In this document: piece after piece, positions 1 through 24,159 of the stretch
How positions within the stretch are numbered: position 1 is the stretch's first letter
Layout: each line of letters begins with the position of its first letter
NCBI GenBank assembly: GCA_009746045.1
Contig: RPFO01000648.1
Location: 652,734 to 716,733 of the forward strand
Length of the DNA stretch: 64,000 nucleotides
Direction of reading: 5' to 3'
Source of the DNA: Mesostigma viride
Taxonomy: Eukaryota > Streptophyta > Mesostigmatophyceae > Mesostigmatales > Mesostigmataceae
Position numbers and translations under genes: made by a program
Notes under the pieces: model-generated
What the model saw: the letters and a program-made list of their open reading frames with translations, nothing else
The model's database searches: none
What the model was told of the DNA's origin: nothing

Positions 1-2641
1 CCCCTCACGACGCCCCACCGCCCTCATCCCTCACCGTGGCCAGCCCCCACCCCTCATGACGCCCCACCGCCCGCATCCCTCACCATGGCCAGCCCCCACC
101 CCTCACGACGCCCCACCGTCCGCATCCCTCACCGTGGCCAGCCCCCACCCCTCACGACGCCCCACCGCCCTCATCCCTCACCGTGGCCAGCCCCCACCCC
201 TCACGACGCCCCACCGCCCGCATCCCTCACCGTGGCCAGCCCCCACCCCTCACGACGCCCCACCCTCCGCATCCCTCACCGTGGCCAGCCCCCACCCCTC
301 ACGACGCCCCACCATCCGCATCCCTCACCGTGGCCAGCCCCCACCCCTCACGACGCCCCACCATCCGCATCCCTCACCGTGGCCAGCCCCCACCCCTCAC
401 GACGCCCCACCGTCCGCATCCCTCACCGTGGCCAGCCCCCACCCCTCACGACGCCCCACCGCCCGCATCCCTCACCGTGGCCAGCCCCCACCCCTCACGA
501 CGCCCCACCGCGCGCATCCCTCACCGTGGCCAGCCCCCACCCCTCACGACGCCCCACCCTCCGCATCCCTCACCGTGGCCAGCCCCCACCCCTCACGACG
601 CCCCACCATCCGCATCCCTCACCGTGGCCAGCCCCCACCCCTCACGACGCCCCACCATCCGCATCCCTCACCGTGGCCAGCCCCCACCCCTCACGACGCC
701 CCACCGCGCGCATCCCTCACCGTGGCCAGCCCCCACCCCTCACGACGCCCCACCCTCCGCATCCCTCACCGTGGCCAGCCCCCACCCCTCACGACGCCCC
801 ACCGCCCGCATCCCTCACCGTGGCCAGCCCCCACCCCTCACGACGCCCCACCGCCCGCATCCCTCACCGTGGCCAGCCCCCACCCCTCACGACGCCCCAC
901 CGCCCGCATCCCTCACCGTGGCCAGCCCCCACCCCTCACGACGCCCCACCGTCCGCATCCCTCACCGTGGCCAGCCCCCACCCCTCACGACGCCCCACCC
1001 TCCGCATCCCTCACCGTGGCCAGCCCCCACCCCTCACGACGCCCCACCGTCCGCATCCCTCACCGTGGCCAGCCCCCACCCCTCACGACGCCCCACCGCC
1101 CGCATCCCTCACCGTGGCCAGCCCCCACCCCTCACGACGCCCCACCGCCCGCATCCCTCACCGTGGCCAGCCCCCACCCCTCACGACGCCCCACCGTCCG
1201 CATCCCTCACCGTGGCCAGCCACCACCCCTCATGACGCCCCACCGCCCGCATCCCTCACCGTGGCCAGCCCCCACCCCTCACGACGCCCCACCGCCCGCA
1301 TCCCTCACCGTGGCCAGCCCCCACCCCTCACGACGCCCCACCGTCCGCATCCCTCACCGTGGCCAGCCCCCACCCCTCACGACGCCCCACCGCCCGCATC
1401 CCTCACCGTGGCCAGCCCCCACCCCTCACGACGCCCCACCGTCCGCATCCCTCACCGTGGCCAGCCCCCACCCCTCACGACGCCCCACCGTCCGCATCCC
1501 TCACCGTGGCCAGCCACCACCCCTCATGACGCCCCACCGCCCGCATCCCTCACCGTGGCCAGCCCCCACCCCTCACGACGCCCCACCGCCCGCATCCCTC
1601 ACCGTGGCCAGCCCCCACCCCTCATGACGCCCCACCGTCCGCATCCCTCACCGTGGCCAGCCCCCACCCCTCATGACGCCCCACCGCCCGCATCCCTCAC
1701 CGTGGCCAGCCCCCACCCCTCACGACGCCCCACCCTCCGCATCCCTCACCGTGGCCAGCCCCCACCCCTCACGACGCCCCACCGCCCGCATCCCTCACCG
1801 TGGCCAGCCCCCACCCCTCACGACGCCCCACCGCCCGCATCCCTCACCGTGGCCAGCCCCCACCCCTCACGACGCCCCACCGTCCGCATCCCTCACCGTG
1901 GCCAGCCCCCACCCCTCATGACGCCCCACCGTCCGCATCCCTCACCGTGGCCAGCCCCCACCCCTCACGACGCCCCACCGTCCGCATCCCTCACCGTGGC
2001 CAGCCCCCACCCCTCACGACGCCCCACCGCCCGCATCCCTCACCGTGGCCAGCCCCCACCCCTCACGACGCCCCACCGCCCGCATCCCTCACCGTGGCCA
2101 GCCCCCACCCCTCATGACGCCCCACCGTCCGCATCCCTCACCGTGGCCAGCCCCCACCCCTCACGACGCCCCACCGTCCGCATCCCTCACCGTGGCCAGC
2201 CCCCACCCCTCACGACGCCCCACCGTCCGCATCCCTCACCGTGGCCAGCCCCCACCCCTCACGACGCCCCACCGTCCGCATCCCTCACCGTGGCCAGCCC
2301 CCACCCCTCACGACGCCCCACCGTCCGCATCCCTCACCGTGGCCAGCCCCCACCCCTCACGACGCCCCACCGCCCGCATCCCTCACCGTGGCCAGCCCCC
2401 ACCCCTCATGACGCCCCACCGCCCGCATCCCTCACCGTGGCCAGCCCCCACCCCTCATGACGCCCCACCGTCCGCATCCCTCACCGTGGCCAGCCCCCAC
2501 CCCTCACGACGCCCCACCGCCCGCATCCCTCACCGTGGCCAGCCCCCACCCCTCACGACGCCCCACCGCCCGCATCCCTCACCGTGGCCAGCCCCCACCC
2601 CTCACGACGCCCCACCGCCCGCATCCCTCACCGTGGCCAGC
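1..2641. repeat. 49-bp minisatellite, 54 copies, in an intron of the F-box/SNF2 gene
   Basis: A 49-bp unit is repeated with no length change: the landmark CATCCCTCACC falls at 25, 74 and so on to 2622, which is 53 exact steps. Variation is limited to a few sites, mainly the two bases after CCCACC and a C/T in CTCACGACG. On the minus strand every unit contains GCTGGCCACG followed by GTGAGG, the same sequence as the 3' end and splice donor of the adjacent exon (2632-2818). The long open frames on both strands are a by-product of a stop-poor 49-bp unit, not genes. The array reaches the window edge, so its full length is unknown. Confidence 0.97.
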
Positions 2642-5600
2642 AGCTTGTAGAGCGGGTGCCGCAGCGTGGCGGGTGCACGCTCCCTGGCCAGCATCCACCG
2701 CAGCGCTGCTTGTTGGTGTGGATGCAAGCGGACGTTCAGGCCGGGCACGACGTCGCAGGCGATGGCGCGACACTTGCGCGAGAGGAGCTCCACCATGCGC
2801 AAGTCCTCAGCAGGGAGCCTGGAGGCCGGGGGGGTGGGGGGAAGGGGGCCAGGTGTCAGTGCGGTGAGCCAGGTGGTAAAAGGCAGGCACCCATGTGCAC
2901 AAGGGGCGCAGGGCGGCCTAATGACTTGCACGCGTGCAAGGCCGTCAAACAGATGCCCACCTTGGTGAGGCAAGCAGAGAACGCGCTGGCACCGTCACAG
3001 AGGCAAGCAGAGAACGCGCTGGCACCGTCACAGAGGCAAGCAGCGAACGCGCTGGCCCCGTCACAGAGGCAAGCAGAGAACGCGCTGGCACCGTCACAGA
3101 GGCAAGCAGAGAACGCGCTGGCACCGTCACAGAGGCAAGCAGAGAACGCGCTGGCCCCGTCACAGAGGCAAGCAGCGAACGCGCTGGCACCGTCACAGAG
3201 GCAAGCAGAGAACGCGCTGGCAGCGTCACAGAGGCGAGCAGAGAACGCGCTGGCACCGTCACAGAGGCAAGCAGAGAACGCGCTGGCACCGTCACAGAGG
3301 CAAGCAGAGAACGCGCTGGCACCGTCACAGAGGCAAGCAGAGAACGCGCTGGCACCGTCACAGAGGCAAGCAGAGAACGCGCTGGCACCGTCACAGAGGC
3401 AAGCAGAGAACGCGCTGGCACCGTCACAGAGGCAAGCAGAGAACGCGCTGGCCCCGTCACAGAGGCAAGCAGAGAACGCGCTGGCCCCGTCACAGAGGCA
3501 AGCAGAAAACGCGCTGGCAGCGTCACAGAGGCACACAATCAACGCCATGCATGCTGGTAGTCGTCTTGAGAGTACCAAATAAACATGTCTAGGGTGGACC
3601 GTAGCGTACGACACAAGAGGAGAACACACATGTCTAGGGTGGACCGTAGCGTACGACACAAGAGGAGAACACACATGTCTAGGGTGGACCGTAGCGTACG
3701 ACACAAGAGGAGAACACACATGTCTAGGGTGGACCGTAGCGTACGACACAAGAGGAGAACACACATGTCTAGGGTGGACCGTAGCGTACGACACAAGAGG
3801 AAAACACACATGTCTAGGGTGGACCGCAGCGTACGACACAAGAGGAGAACACACATGTCTAGGGTGGACCGTAGCGTACGACACAAGAGGAGAACACACA
3901 TGTCTAGGGTGGACCGTAGCGTACGACACAAGAGGAGAACACACATGTCTAGGGTGGACCGTAGCGTACGACACAAGAGGAGAACACACATGTCTAGGGT
4001 GGACCGTAGCGTACGACACAAGAGGAGAACACACATGTCTAGGGTGGACCGTAGCGTACGACACAAGAGGAGAACACACATGTCTAGGGTGAACCGTAGC
4101 GTACGACACAAGAGGCGTCTTGACAGTACCAAGTTAAATTGTCTAGGGTTGACCGAAGCGTAAGACACAAGAGCAAAATAAACATGATCGGGGCAGGGCC
4201 AGAGGCAGGGCAGGGGCAGGGGCAGGGGCAGGGGCAGGGGCAGGGGCAGGGGCAGGGGCAGGGGCAGGGGCAGGGGCAGGGGCAGGGGCAGGGGCAGGGG
4301 CAGGGGCAGGGGCAGGGGCAGGGGCAGGGGCAGGGGCAGGGGCAGGGGCAGGGGCAGGGGCAGGGGCAGGGGCAGGGGCAGGGGCAGAGACAGGGGCAGG
4401 GCCAGGGGGCATGGGCAAGACAAGAAACCACCCAAGATGATGACCTTGATGCTGTGAACATTAAAATAAATTATATTAAGTAATGTGTACAGCAAATGTG
4501 CACACGATAGCTCAAGGCAAGCACGCTGCGAACCCCTCCCCTCCACCACCTCGATCGCCGCAGGCTGCAGGGGCCACTGCACAGCCCATTGTTGGCCCTT
4601 GGATGGAAACGGCAAGAGGATGCTCGCACGTGACGTTGATGTTCGCACGTGAGCGGTTCTCATGGGCTGGGGGGCCGCATCCGCGGGGCGGGTGGGGTGG
4701 CCACCACCAAACACGGCATATGACTGGCATGCGACCACCACCAAAAACAGCGCTATAGGACCCTGGCTGAGTACCGCTCACATCTCAAAGATGATGCGCA
4801 GCACTCGCACGTCAAAGAGCATGCGCACTACTCACATCTCAAAGATGATGCGTAGCACGTCGTCAGGAAACGCCATCAGCCCCTTCTCCCCCTCCGCCTC
4901 CCCCACGCTAGCACCCGTGGCTGCACACCCCTGACCACCTTGGCCTCCCACATCCCATCCCTGCGCTCCCACGTCCCACGGCGGCCGCTGCTGGCTGCTG
5001 CCACCCGCCACAACGGGCATCTCCACATGGGAGGGCAGCGACTGGAAGAGGGAGGGCAGGCTGAAGCGGCGCCGGCTTTCGGCCTCGGTGCGCGCCAGCA
5101 CGTGCACGCGGCATCCGACTACGTGGCACGTTGTGGGCTCTGCTGCCGCCAACATGGGCGCAGAGGGCGCTGGTGGGGTGGCAAAGGAGTCTTGGGGCAT
5201 GCTGTCCACCCGCTTCGTTGTACTGGCTTCCCCCTCTACCATGGTTGGCGTGGATACCGGGCCATGTGCTGTGGGGCCATCCTCCCTGGCATCCCTGGCG
5301 TCCTTTGCCGCGTCCATCACGACCGTGGTTGAGGAGCCGTCGCCCACCGTCCCCTCTGCCCCGCAGCTGGCCCGCACAGAGACGGCACGGAAAGCACGGA
5401 GCCGCGACATGATGAAGGGGGACCAGATATACATCCGACATACAATAAAGGCCAACGTCAGATCAAGCACCCAAGGGCAGCGCGCACAAGGGCACGCGGG
5501 CACGAGGGCACGAGGGCACAAGCGCCCAAGGGCACAAGGGCACAAGCGCCCAAGGGCACAAGGGCACAAGCGCCCAAGGGCACGAGGGCACGAGGGCACG

Positions 5601-6985
5601 AGGGCACGAGGGCACGAGGGCACAAGTTCACGAGGGCACAAGGGCACATGGAGCTGACCTGGCACTGATGATGCCATAAATGAAGAGGCGGGTTGGGGCG
5701 TGGGTGCGGGTGTGGGGTGTGGGTGCGGGTATGGGGCAGGGGGAGAGCATCCTCCACACACCTGTCCCCGAGGCGGACCTGCCTCATGCATGTTATGAAC
5801 CAACGCCAGCATCATAGGGGGGGGCCCACGCTGCTACCGGCGTACGCGGGTGCCGTGCCACTGGATGGCAGCAAATAGCCTCTAGGCCTCTTCCCCCCTT
5901 GCGCCTTTTGGCTTTTGGGTGGCACCCTTGACCCCTTGCACCTTCTTGCATTTGGTGGGCAATAGCCCCCCAAACCTAGGGTACGTTGCTGGGGAAAAGA
6001 CGCCTGGTCATGCCTGCCCACGCGCGCACATTCCTCGATGCCGCTTTGTCACGAGCATGGTACTGGGGGGGGTGGGGGCCTTGTCATCTGACTCGGCTGA
6101 ACTACAACAACTGGCACCTGCCCATTTGATCGCATGCAGGTATGTGTGATGGGCTATAACGGTCACTCGCGATGGCAGATGACGGTGCTTGTGCGATGCA
6201 TGAAATGTACAACCTGGACCCGCAGCACGGTGGCCCCGCGCCATCGGTCATCAAGGGTACAGCCATGGGAGAGGACGGCGCGGCGGGCACGTGGCCACCC
6301 GCAGGGAGGGGAACATGGGGGTTGGGGGGACGTTTGCCACATACTCGATGTGGGAGGAGACGAGGGGGGGGGCATCGGTTACTTACTCGATGTGGGAGAA
6401 GACGAGGGGGGGGGCATTGGTTACTTACTCGATGTGGGAGAAGACAAACGCGGCGGATGCGGAGCGGCCCGATGTCGCGCTCTTCTCCAGCGTGACCCAC
6501 AGGGACAGCGAGCCAAGCACGTCCACGCGCACCACCACACGGTGGATGGGCGGATCACCCGCGCACGCCAGCGGCTCGTCGTCTGCCTCAACGATCGTGC
6601 AGCGGAACACCATCTCGTTCCTCTCCTGCAACTTGAGCAGGTGCGCCAGCACGTGTTGGCATCCGCGTCCGCTGGCCCGCGCCTCTCCGCTCTCCTCGCC
6701 CGTGCCGCCACGAGGCAGGATTTTGCTGCTGGAGGCCGGCGTCGTTGTCGCAGAGGGGGTAAGCGCCGGGTCTTGGCTGGAATCCTCCAAATTGTAGGAG
6801 ATTGTCTCGGAAGGGGGGACGGTGATTGCAAGGGGCTCCATCCCGTCCACTTCAACGGTTTCCAGTGCGGGTACTCCCTTCACCGTCGTGACAACGCAGC
6901 TGGTCCCAGGGCGCGGTCGGGTGGTCGAGGTTTCCCCGGCCGCCCGCAGACGCAGGTGCATGCTGCCGAGAAATGCGAGCTCCAT
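2632..6985 (-). CDS. F-box plus SNF2/helicase-family protein, 5' part (partial, 3 exons seen)
   Basis: Three minus-strand exons join in phase: 6985-6429, 5366-4836 and 2818-2632, giving about 425 residues; the rest lies beyond position 1. The start is the ATG at 6985. Exon 1 holds an N-terminal region with VRVDVLGSLSLWV. Exon 2 has the segment GCRVHVLARTEAESRRRF and begins an F-box (FPDDVLRIIFE), completed across the junction by MLPAEDLRMVELLSRKCRAI. Exon 3 then reads LHPHQQAALRWMLARER and LRHPLY, the beginning of an SNF2 ATPase region. This order matches, from memory, the plant F-box/SNF2 helicase family typified by Arabidopsis At3g54460. Such proteins are presumed to couple chromatin remodelling and ubiquitin ligase functions, but the function is not firmly established. 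All introns are GT-AG. The catalytic helicase motifs are outside the window. The gene is head to head with RPF1. Confidence 0.85.
2968..3528. repeat. 33-bp minisatellite, 17 copies
   Basis: Seventeen exact-length copies of a 33-bp unit beginning AGGCAAGCAGAGAACGCG lie in the second intron of the F-box/SNF2 gene. Because 33 is a multiple of three, all frames that lack a stop stay open. The apparent proteins are artefacts of the repeat. Confidence 0.95.
3585..4115. repeat. 45-bp minisatellite, about 12 copies
   Basis: The unit starts ATGTCTAGGGTGGACCGTAG, repeats every 45 bp from 3585 to 4080, and is nearly perfect. A degenerate extra copy lies at 4141-4185. The array is bracketed by related sequence: GTCTTGAGAGTACCAA at about 3562 and GTCTTGACAGTACCAA at about 4117, so the array expanded inside a slightly larger duplicated block. 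Confidence 0.93.
4209..4387. repeat. GGGGCA hexanucleotide microsatellite
   Basis: About 30 uninterrupted copies of a G-rich hexamer in the same intron as the 33-bp and 45-bp arrays. The plus strand has regularly spaced G4 tracts, so quadruplex formation is possible. No coding meaning. Confidence 0.95.
4777..4853. repeat. 54-bp tandem duplication of the F-box exon/intron junction
   Basis: CTCACATCTCAAAGATGATG occurs at 4777 and again at 4831, 54 bp apart. The copy at 4831 is the true end of the F-box exon plus its donor on the minus strand (17 exon bases, then GTGAGTAG). The other is a second junction inside the intron with donor-like GTGAGCGG. Confidence 0.9.
5470..5655. repeat. 10-bp class tandem repeat (GGGCACAAG/GGGCACGAG)
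   Basis: Imperfect tandem repeats of about 10-20 bp (GGGCACGAGG and GGGCACAAGC with CGCCCAA) lie in the first intron of the F-box/SNF2 gene, just upstream of exon 2 in transcript direction. Confidence 0.85.
6337..6450. repeat. 42-bp tandem triplication of the exon 1/intron 1 donor (F-box/SNF2 gene)
   Basis: GATGTGGGAG recurs at 6347, 6389 and 6431, 42 bp apart. On the minus strand each copy reads CCCACATCGA followed by GTAAGT (copies 1 and 2 in transcript order) or GTATGT (copy 3). Only the donor at 6428 keeps the reading frame, because the next codon across it would be TAA. Seventeen exon bases are shared with the first downstream copy. Confidence 0.9.
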
Positions 6986-8136
6986 GAAGCGCGATTTTAT
7001 GGAACGGTTACGCTTCGAGTCAATGATCGTCTTCTGCGTTTTTCACTTTAGAAGAAGGCCATTTTGTCATGGCCGATCCAGTAAGAGAATAATTGGCACT
7101 CACAAGCCTGCATACAACAGTCAATTGCTAAAATTTTACTCGATAATGGTACAATTTATTAACTGGTCGCGATTTCTGTCGTGCGCATATGCTCACTATC
7201 TTGGTCGGCCGAAAGGTTCAGCGGAAGCGGAAGAAGGTGTCTGCGCCGAAGCAGGAAGAAATTCGTTACCATTCAACCTATCCACCTGCTTTCTTCAGCC
7301 GAAGAGCAAACATTATTGCCCAAAACTTGTCCGGAAAACCATGGTATGTCCGGAAATTTGGGGCCCACCGCCCACCGCACAGAAGAAAATATGCAGGCAA
7401 TTCTGCCGACTGCTGTAGGCAGCTACAGTAGGGAACGGCAACGGGATTTCTAGTTTTACGCCTTGGTAGCGTGCAGTAACGTAATAAATACACAAGTACA
7501 TTGTGCTTCTGCTTACATCCCCTCATCCTGCTAGTTGCCAGTAGATATTCTACCATTCGTTTCCTAATTCGGTACAAATTCCGTCGCGGGCTCTTGGCCA
7601 GCGAGGTGGCGGGCGGCAGAATTATACTTATATATCAGGTTAATGCTGTTGACGCCACATTGCCAACTGCGGTGGCTGCGAGTCTGCGACAATTTTTACA
7701 ACACGCAGACGGAACACGGAACGTAGCTGCCGACACACGTTCGCGGCGTTATAATGTTGGCAAACTGGCAATATTTCCCGACTAGCTTATAGCACGCATC
7801 GGCATTGAGGCTCGCAGCGACGACGGGTACAATAACAACGTGCGTAACTATGTGCCTGACGTGCCCTGAAGTTTGCCGTTATTACTTTGCAGGAGGAAAG
7901 GGCCTTATTTAGCATAAGCTAGGCAGATAGGCACTTTTGCACCGATTGGTAACAATGAGCGTAGTTTGGACTGGTCATGGCCACTCCTTGCCAAAATTTG
8001 CCAGCCGTGGTGTCGCAATGTGTTTGCGCTATTAAGAAGTTGGTTGTTCCAGCGTTAAATTTTCTTCTTTGTAGCTATTGAGCGGAGGGCTGCCTGTTAT
8101 ATCTAAGCCATTTTTCGTTTTTCGACTTCGACGAAC
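6986..8136. promoter_or_regulatory. Divergent intergenic region between the F-box/SNF2 gene and RPF1
   Basis: These 1.15 kb separate two divergent start codons and must contain both promoters. It is more AT-rich than the flanking exons. I see no convincing extra gene, repeat array or canonical TATA element that I would assign to one side. Confidence 0.55.
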
Positions 8137-21554
<13,418 letters not shown>

Positions 21555-22138
21555 AGCAGCGCGGTGGCTCGCTGGATGCGCGGCAGCAGGCAGGGGCGGT
21601 GAGCGTCCTTCGTTTCAAGTGCCTGTCCCCGCTTGTGTGGTGATCGTCGAGGCATGTGTGGCTGTGCTCACAAATGAGGAAAGCTCAGGCGTTGGAGCCA
21701 GCAGAGGCACGGCTGCTATGGTGACCAAAGATCTAGCAGAGTGACTGAGATTTGAGCAGGGCAACTGCCTCATGTAAATTGCAGGACCTCGGGTGCAAAT
21801 GAATGTTGAGGTGCGGTGCAGGTTTGGCATAGCTTGGCAAATTTTCTGAACTGTCTGGATCTTGTAGTAGATGTTGGTCGGAAGCAAGTCGTGCATGGCA
21901 GCTAGAGCTGATCAGTGCATAGGATGCGGCCATACAGCAAGTGCAGTTAGGATCAACACCGGTGATTGCTTGTCCTGCCCATGCGCGGGTGGTGCAGAGG
22001 CTCCCGCATGGTAATTGTGTTGTGAGATAGTAACCGATTTGTATCTGAGTCAAATTTTGATGCGTATGCAATAATTCACGATTCTCCAAAAGGTCCTGAA
22101 TGTAGGGTTTCCCACGCATAGGTCGCTAGAGTCTCTGT
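21555..22138. other. RPF1 3' flank, then degraded LINE-like sequence
   Basis: The RPF1 3' UTR probably ends near 21.8 kb. The part at 22080-22138 matches, in reverse, the sequence at about 52.5 kb (shared GGAAAACCCTACGTTCAGG-like segment), which marks the left half of a LINE remnant split by the next element. Nothing else recognised. Confidence 0.5.
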
Positions 22139-23734
22139 ATTATCCGAGCTTTTGCTCACCCTATCTGCGTTATAGCGGGACTACGGAAGTCTGGGGTGCG
22201 GCCGAATAGAATTTGCCGCGTAAGACTAGGAGGAGGAGGTGCGCCGGCTGTGACCGGTAGTGGTTCGTTCCGCCTGTGTGCGGTCTACCGCCTGCGCGCG
22301 GTAGAAAGACTTAGAAAATCTGTACGAATTTGTGAAAACGAACCTTTAATAGCAGTGGCACAAGTGACGGGGGATGGTAGGGGCAGACCTGGCGCAGCGC
22401 CAGCGCCAGCGCCGGTACCGCTGCAATTTCGGTACCAACGCCAGTGCCAGCGCCGCGCCAGCCTGACGGCCCTTGTGGACTAGCATTTAGGCAGACGAGG
22501 CAATGGCAGCAAAGCCTCTTTTGGTCCGCAATTTGCTGGCATATGCTGCCAACGTGACTAATTCGCTATGGCGATTATTAGACGGGCTAACGGCCTTGCC
22601 GCTGCGGCGGGAGGGCTGGAAATTTAATCAGTAATGTTAGCCGCGCGCAAGGAGAGCGGCGGCTCGAAATTTGGCCCTCTATCGGCCCAGATTGGAGAAG
22701 TGGGGTGCATCTAGGTCCGCGGGGCCGCGAGATGGAAAAATAACATAAAATAATGCACTACGATTTCGTAGACTGAGTGACGTATGAGATAGCGGCCTTC
22801 CTGAAGGGATGGAAGCGCAGGAAATTGAGGCGTCAATTGGCCTGCGGGGCAACCTGCCCAGTCGCCATGGTTAGAAATCCTCAAGTCCGGACCGGAGTCG
22901 GGGGGGACGATACCCCCCCAACTTCGCCTTTCCAATGCACGCTCTGCATACCACGTGGGAGGGAACGAGATGCTCGACCCCGCTGGGGACCTTGCCGCCT
23001 TGCCATGAGATGTGACGGGGGTAGCGGCAGCATAGGCGGGGGACGAGCTGGCATGAGAGGGGGGCGCCCTACTAACCGACGGCGACATTGCAGCGGTATC
23101 ACCGGAATTGACAACAAACCGACGTGGCGGATGTGAAACGACGTTCCGGATTTGCTGACGAAGTCGGCCAGGAAGGGAAGGTGGGGAATAGGCATAAGTC
23201 CACTTTTGTGGCAGCCACCCAAAGACCCCCTTTAGCACTTGTTAGGAGCCCTACAGTGCATGTTGGCTCTATTAAGCTGTACTTATTTGTAAAAAACTAT
23301 TGTTGTCTGGTGCAACCCAAGCGTCAGTAGGTTAGCGTTAGAAGTGGATTATCCGAGCTTTTGCTCACCCTATCTGCGTTATAGCGGGACTACGGAAGTC
23401 TGGGGTGCGGCCGAATAGAATTTGCCGCGTAAGACTAGGAGGAGGAGGTGCGCCGGCTGTGACCGGTAGTGGTTCGTTCCGCCTGTGTGCGGTCTACCGC
23501 CTGCGCGCGGTAGAAAGACTTAGAAAATCTGTACGAATTTGTGAAAACGAACCTTTAATAGCAGTGGCACAAGTGACGGGGGATGGTAGGGGCAGACCTG
23601 GCGCAGCGCCAGCGCCAGCGCCGGTACCGCTGCAATTTCGGTACCAACGCCAGTGCCAGCGCCGCGCCAGCCTGACGGCCCTTGTGGACTAGCATTTAGG
23701 CAGACGAGGCAATGGCAGCAAAGCCTCTTTTGGT
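22139..23734. mobile_element. Element with identical 387-bp terminal direct repeats (TRIM-like)
   Basis: Positions 22139-22525 and 23348-23734 are the same 387 bases as far as I can read them, starting ATTATCCGAGC and ending CTCTTTTGGT. They enclose 822 bases without a recognisable gene. The flanking host sequences (up to 22138, from 23735) line up with one continuous locus near 52.5 kb, so the whole 1,596-bp unit is an insertion. Two identical direct repeats suggest a young LTR-type miniature element, but the ends are not TG..CA and I could not resolve a target duplication or primer-binding site. A recent segmental duplication is the alternative. Confidence 0.75.
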
Positions 23735-23935
23735 GGATAAGGGTATGCCCCGTATTTCGGATGAGATTAGGCAGCGTAGGATAGCATTTGTAGGACATCT
23801 TGCTCGAACCAGTCAGGAAGACACCGCCCTCTCGGTCTGGCCGGCCCCCAGTGGCTTGGCCAGCCAGGGCGGCATATCCTTACCTGCACTGGCCCCAAGG
23901 ACAAGCCCCGCAGGGCGGGTAGACCTGCCATGATC
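23735..23935 (+). pseudogene. LINE ORF2 C-terminal remnant
   Basis: In frame sequence ISDEIRQRRIAFVGHLART is typical of the region after the reverse transcriptase in non-LTR retrotransposons. A reverse-strand relative lies at 52315-52560. No RT core is present. Confidence 0.65.
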
Positions 23936-24159
23936 AGTTGCCGGCCAATCTAGTGGTCCCAGCCCAGTTTGAACACCGGATTTCCCCAAATCGGCGGGGG
24001 TAACACAAACCGCGTGCTGCATGCGTGTGCATGTGACCATCTTAAGGAAAAATAGTGACTCGGGCCGAGATGCCCGTGACATACCTACAACTAAAAGCTA
24101 CATAATCATAATCCCATTTTATTTCCATCCCGCGCTGATGACTGCGCTCATGTGGCGCA

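Noticed and set aside
56-2650. Very long proline/histidine-rich open frames in several frames over the 49-bp array
   Set aside because: All three frames are open only because the unit lacks stops; the array is in an intron of a conserved gene.
2934-4160. Repeat proteins encoded by the 33-bp and 45-bp arrays
   Set aside because: Open on both strands with period divisible by three, no start context or splice support; lies between two conserved exons.
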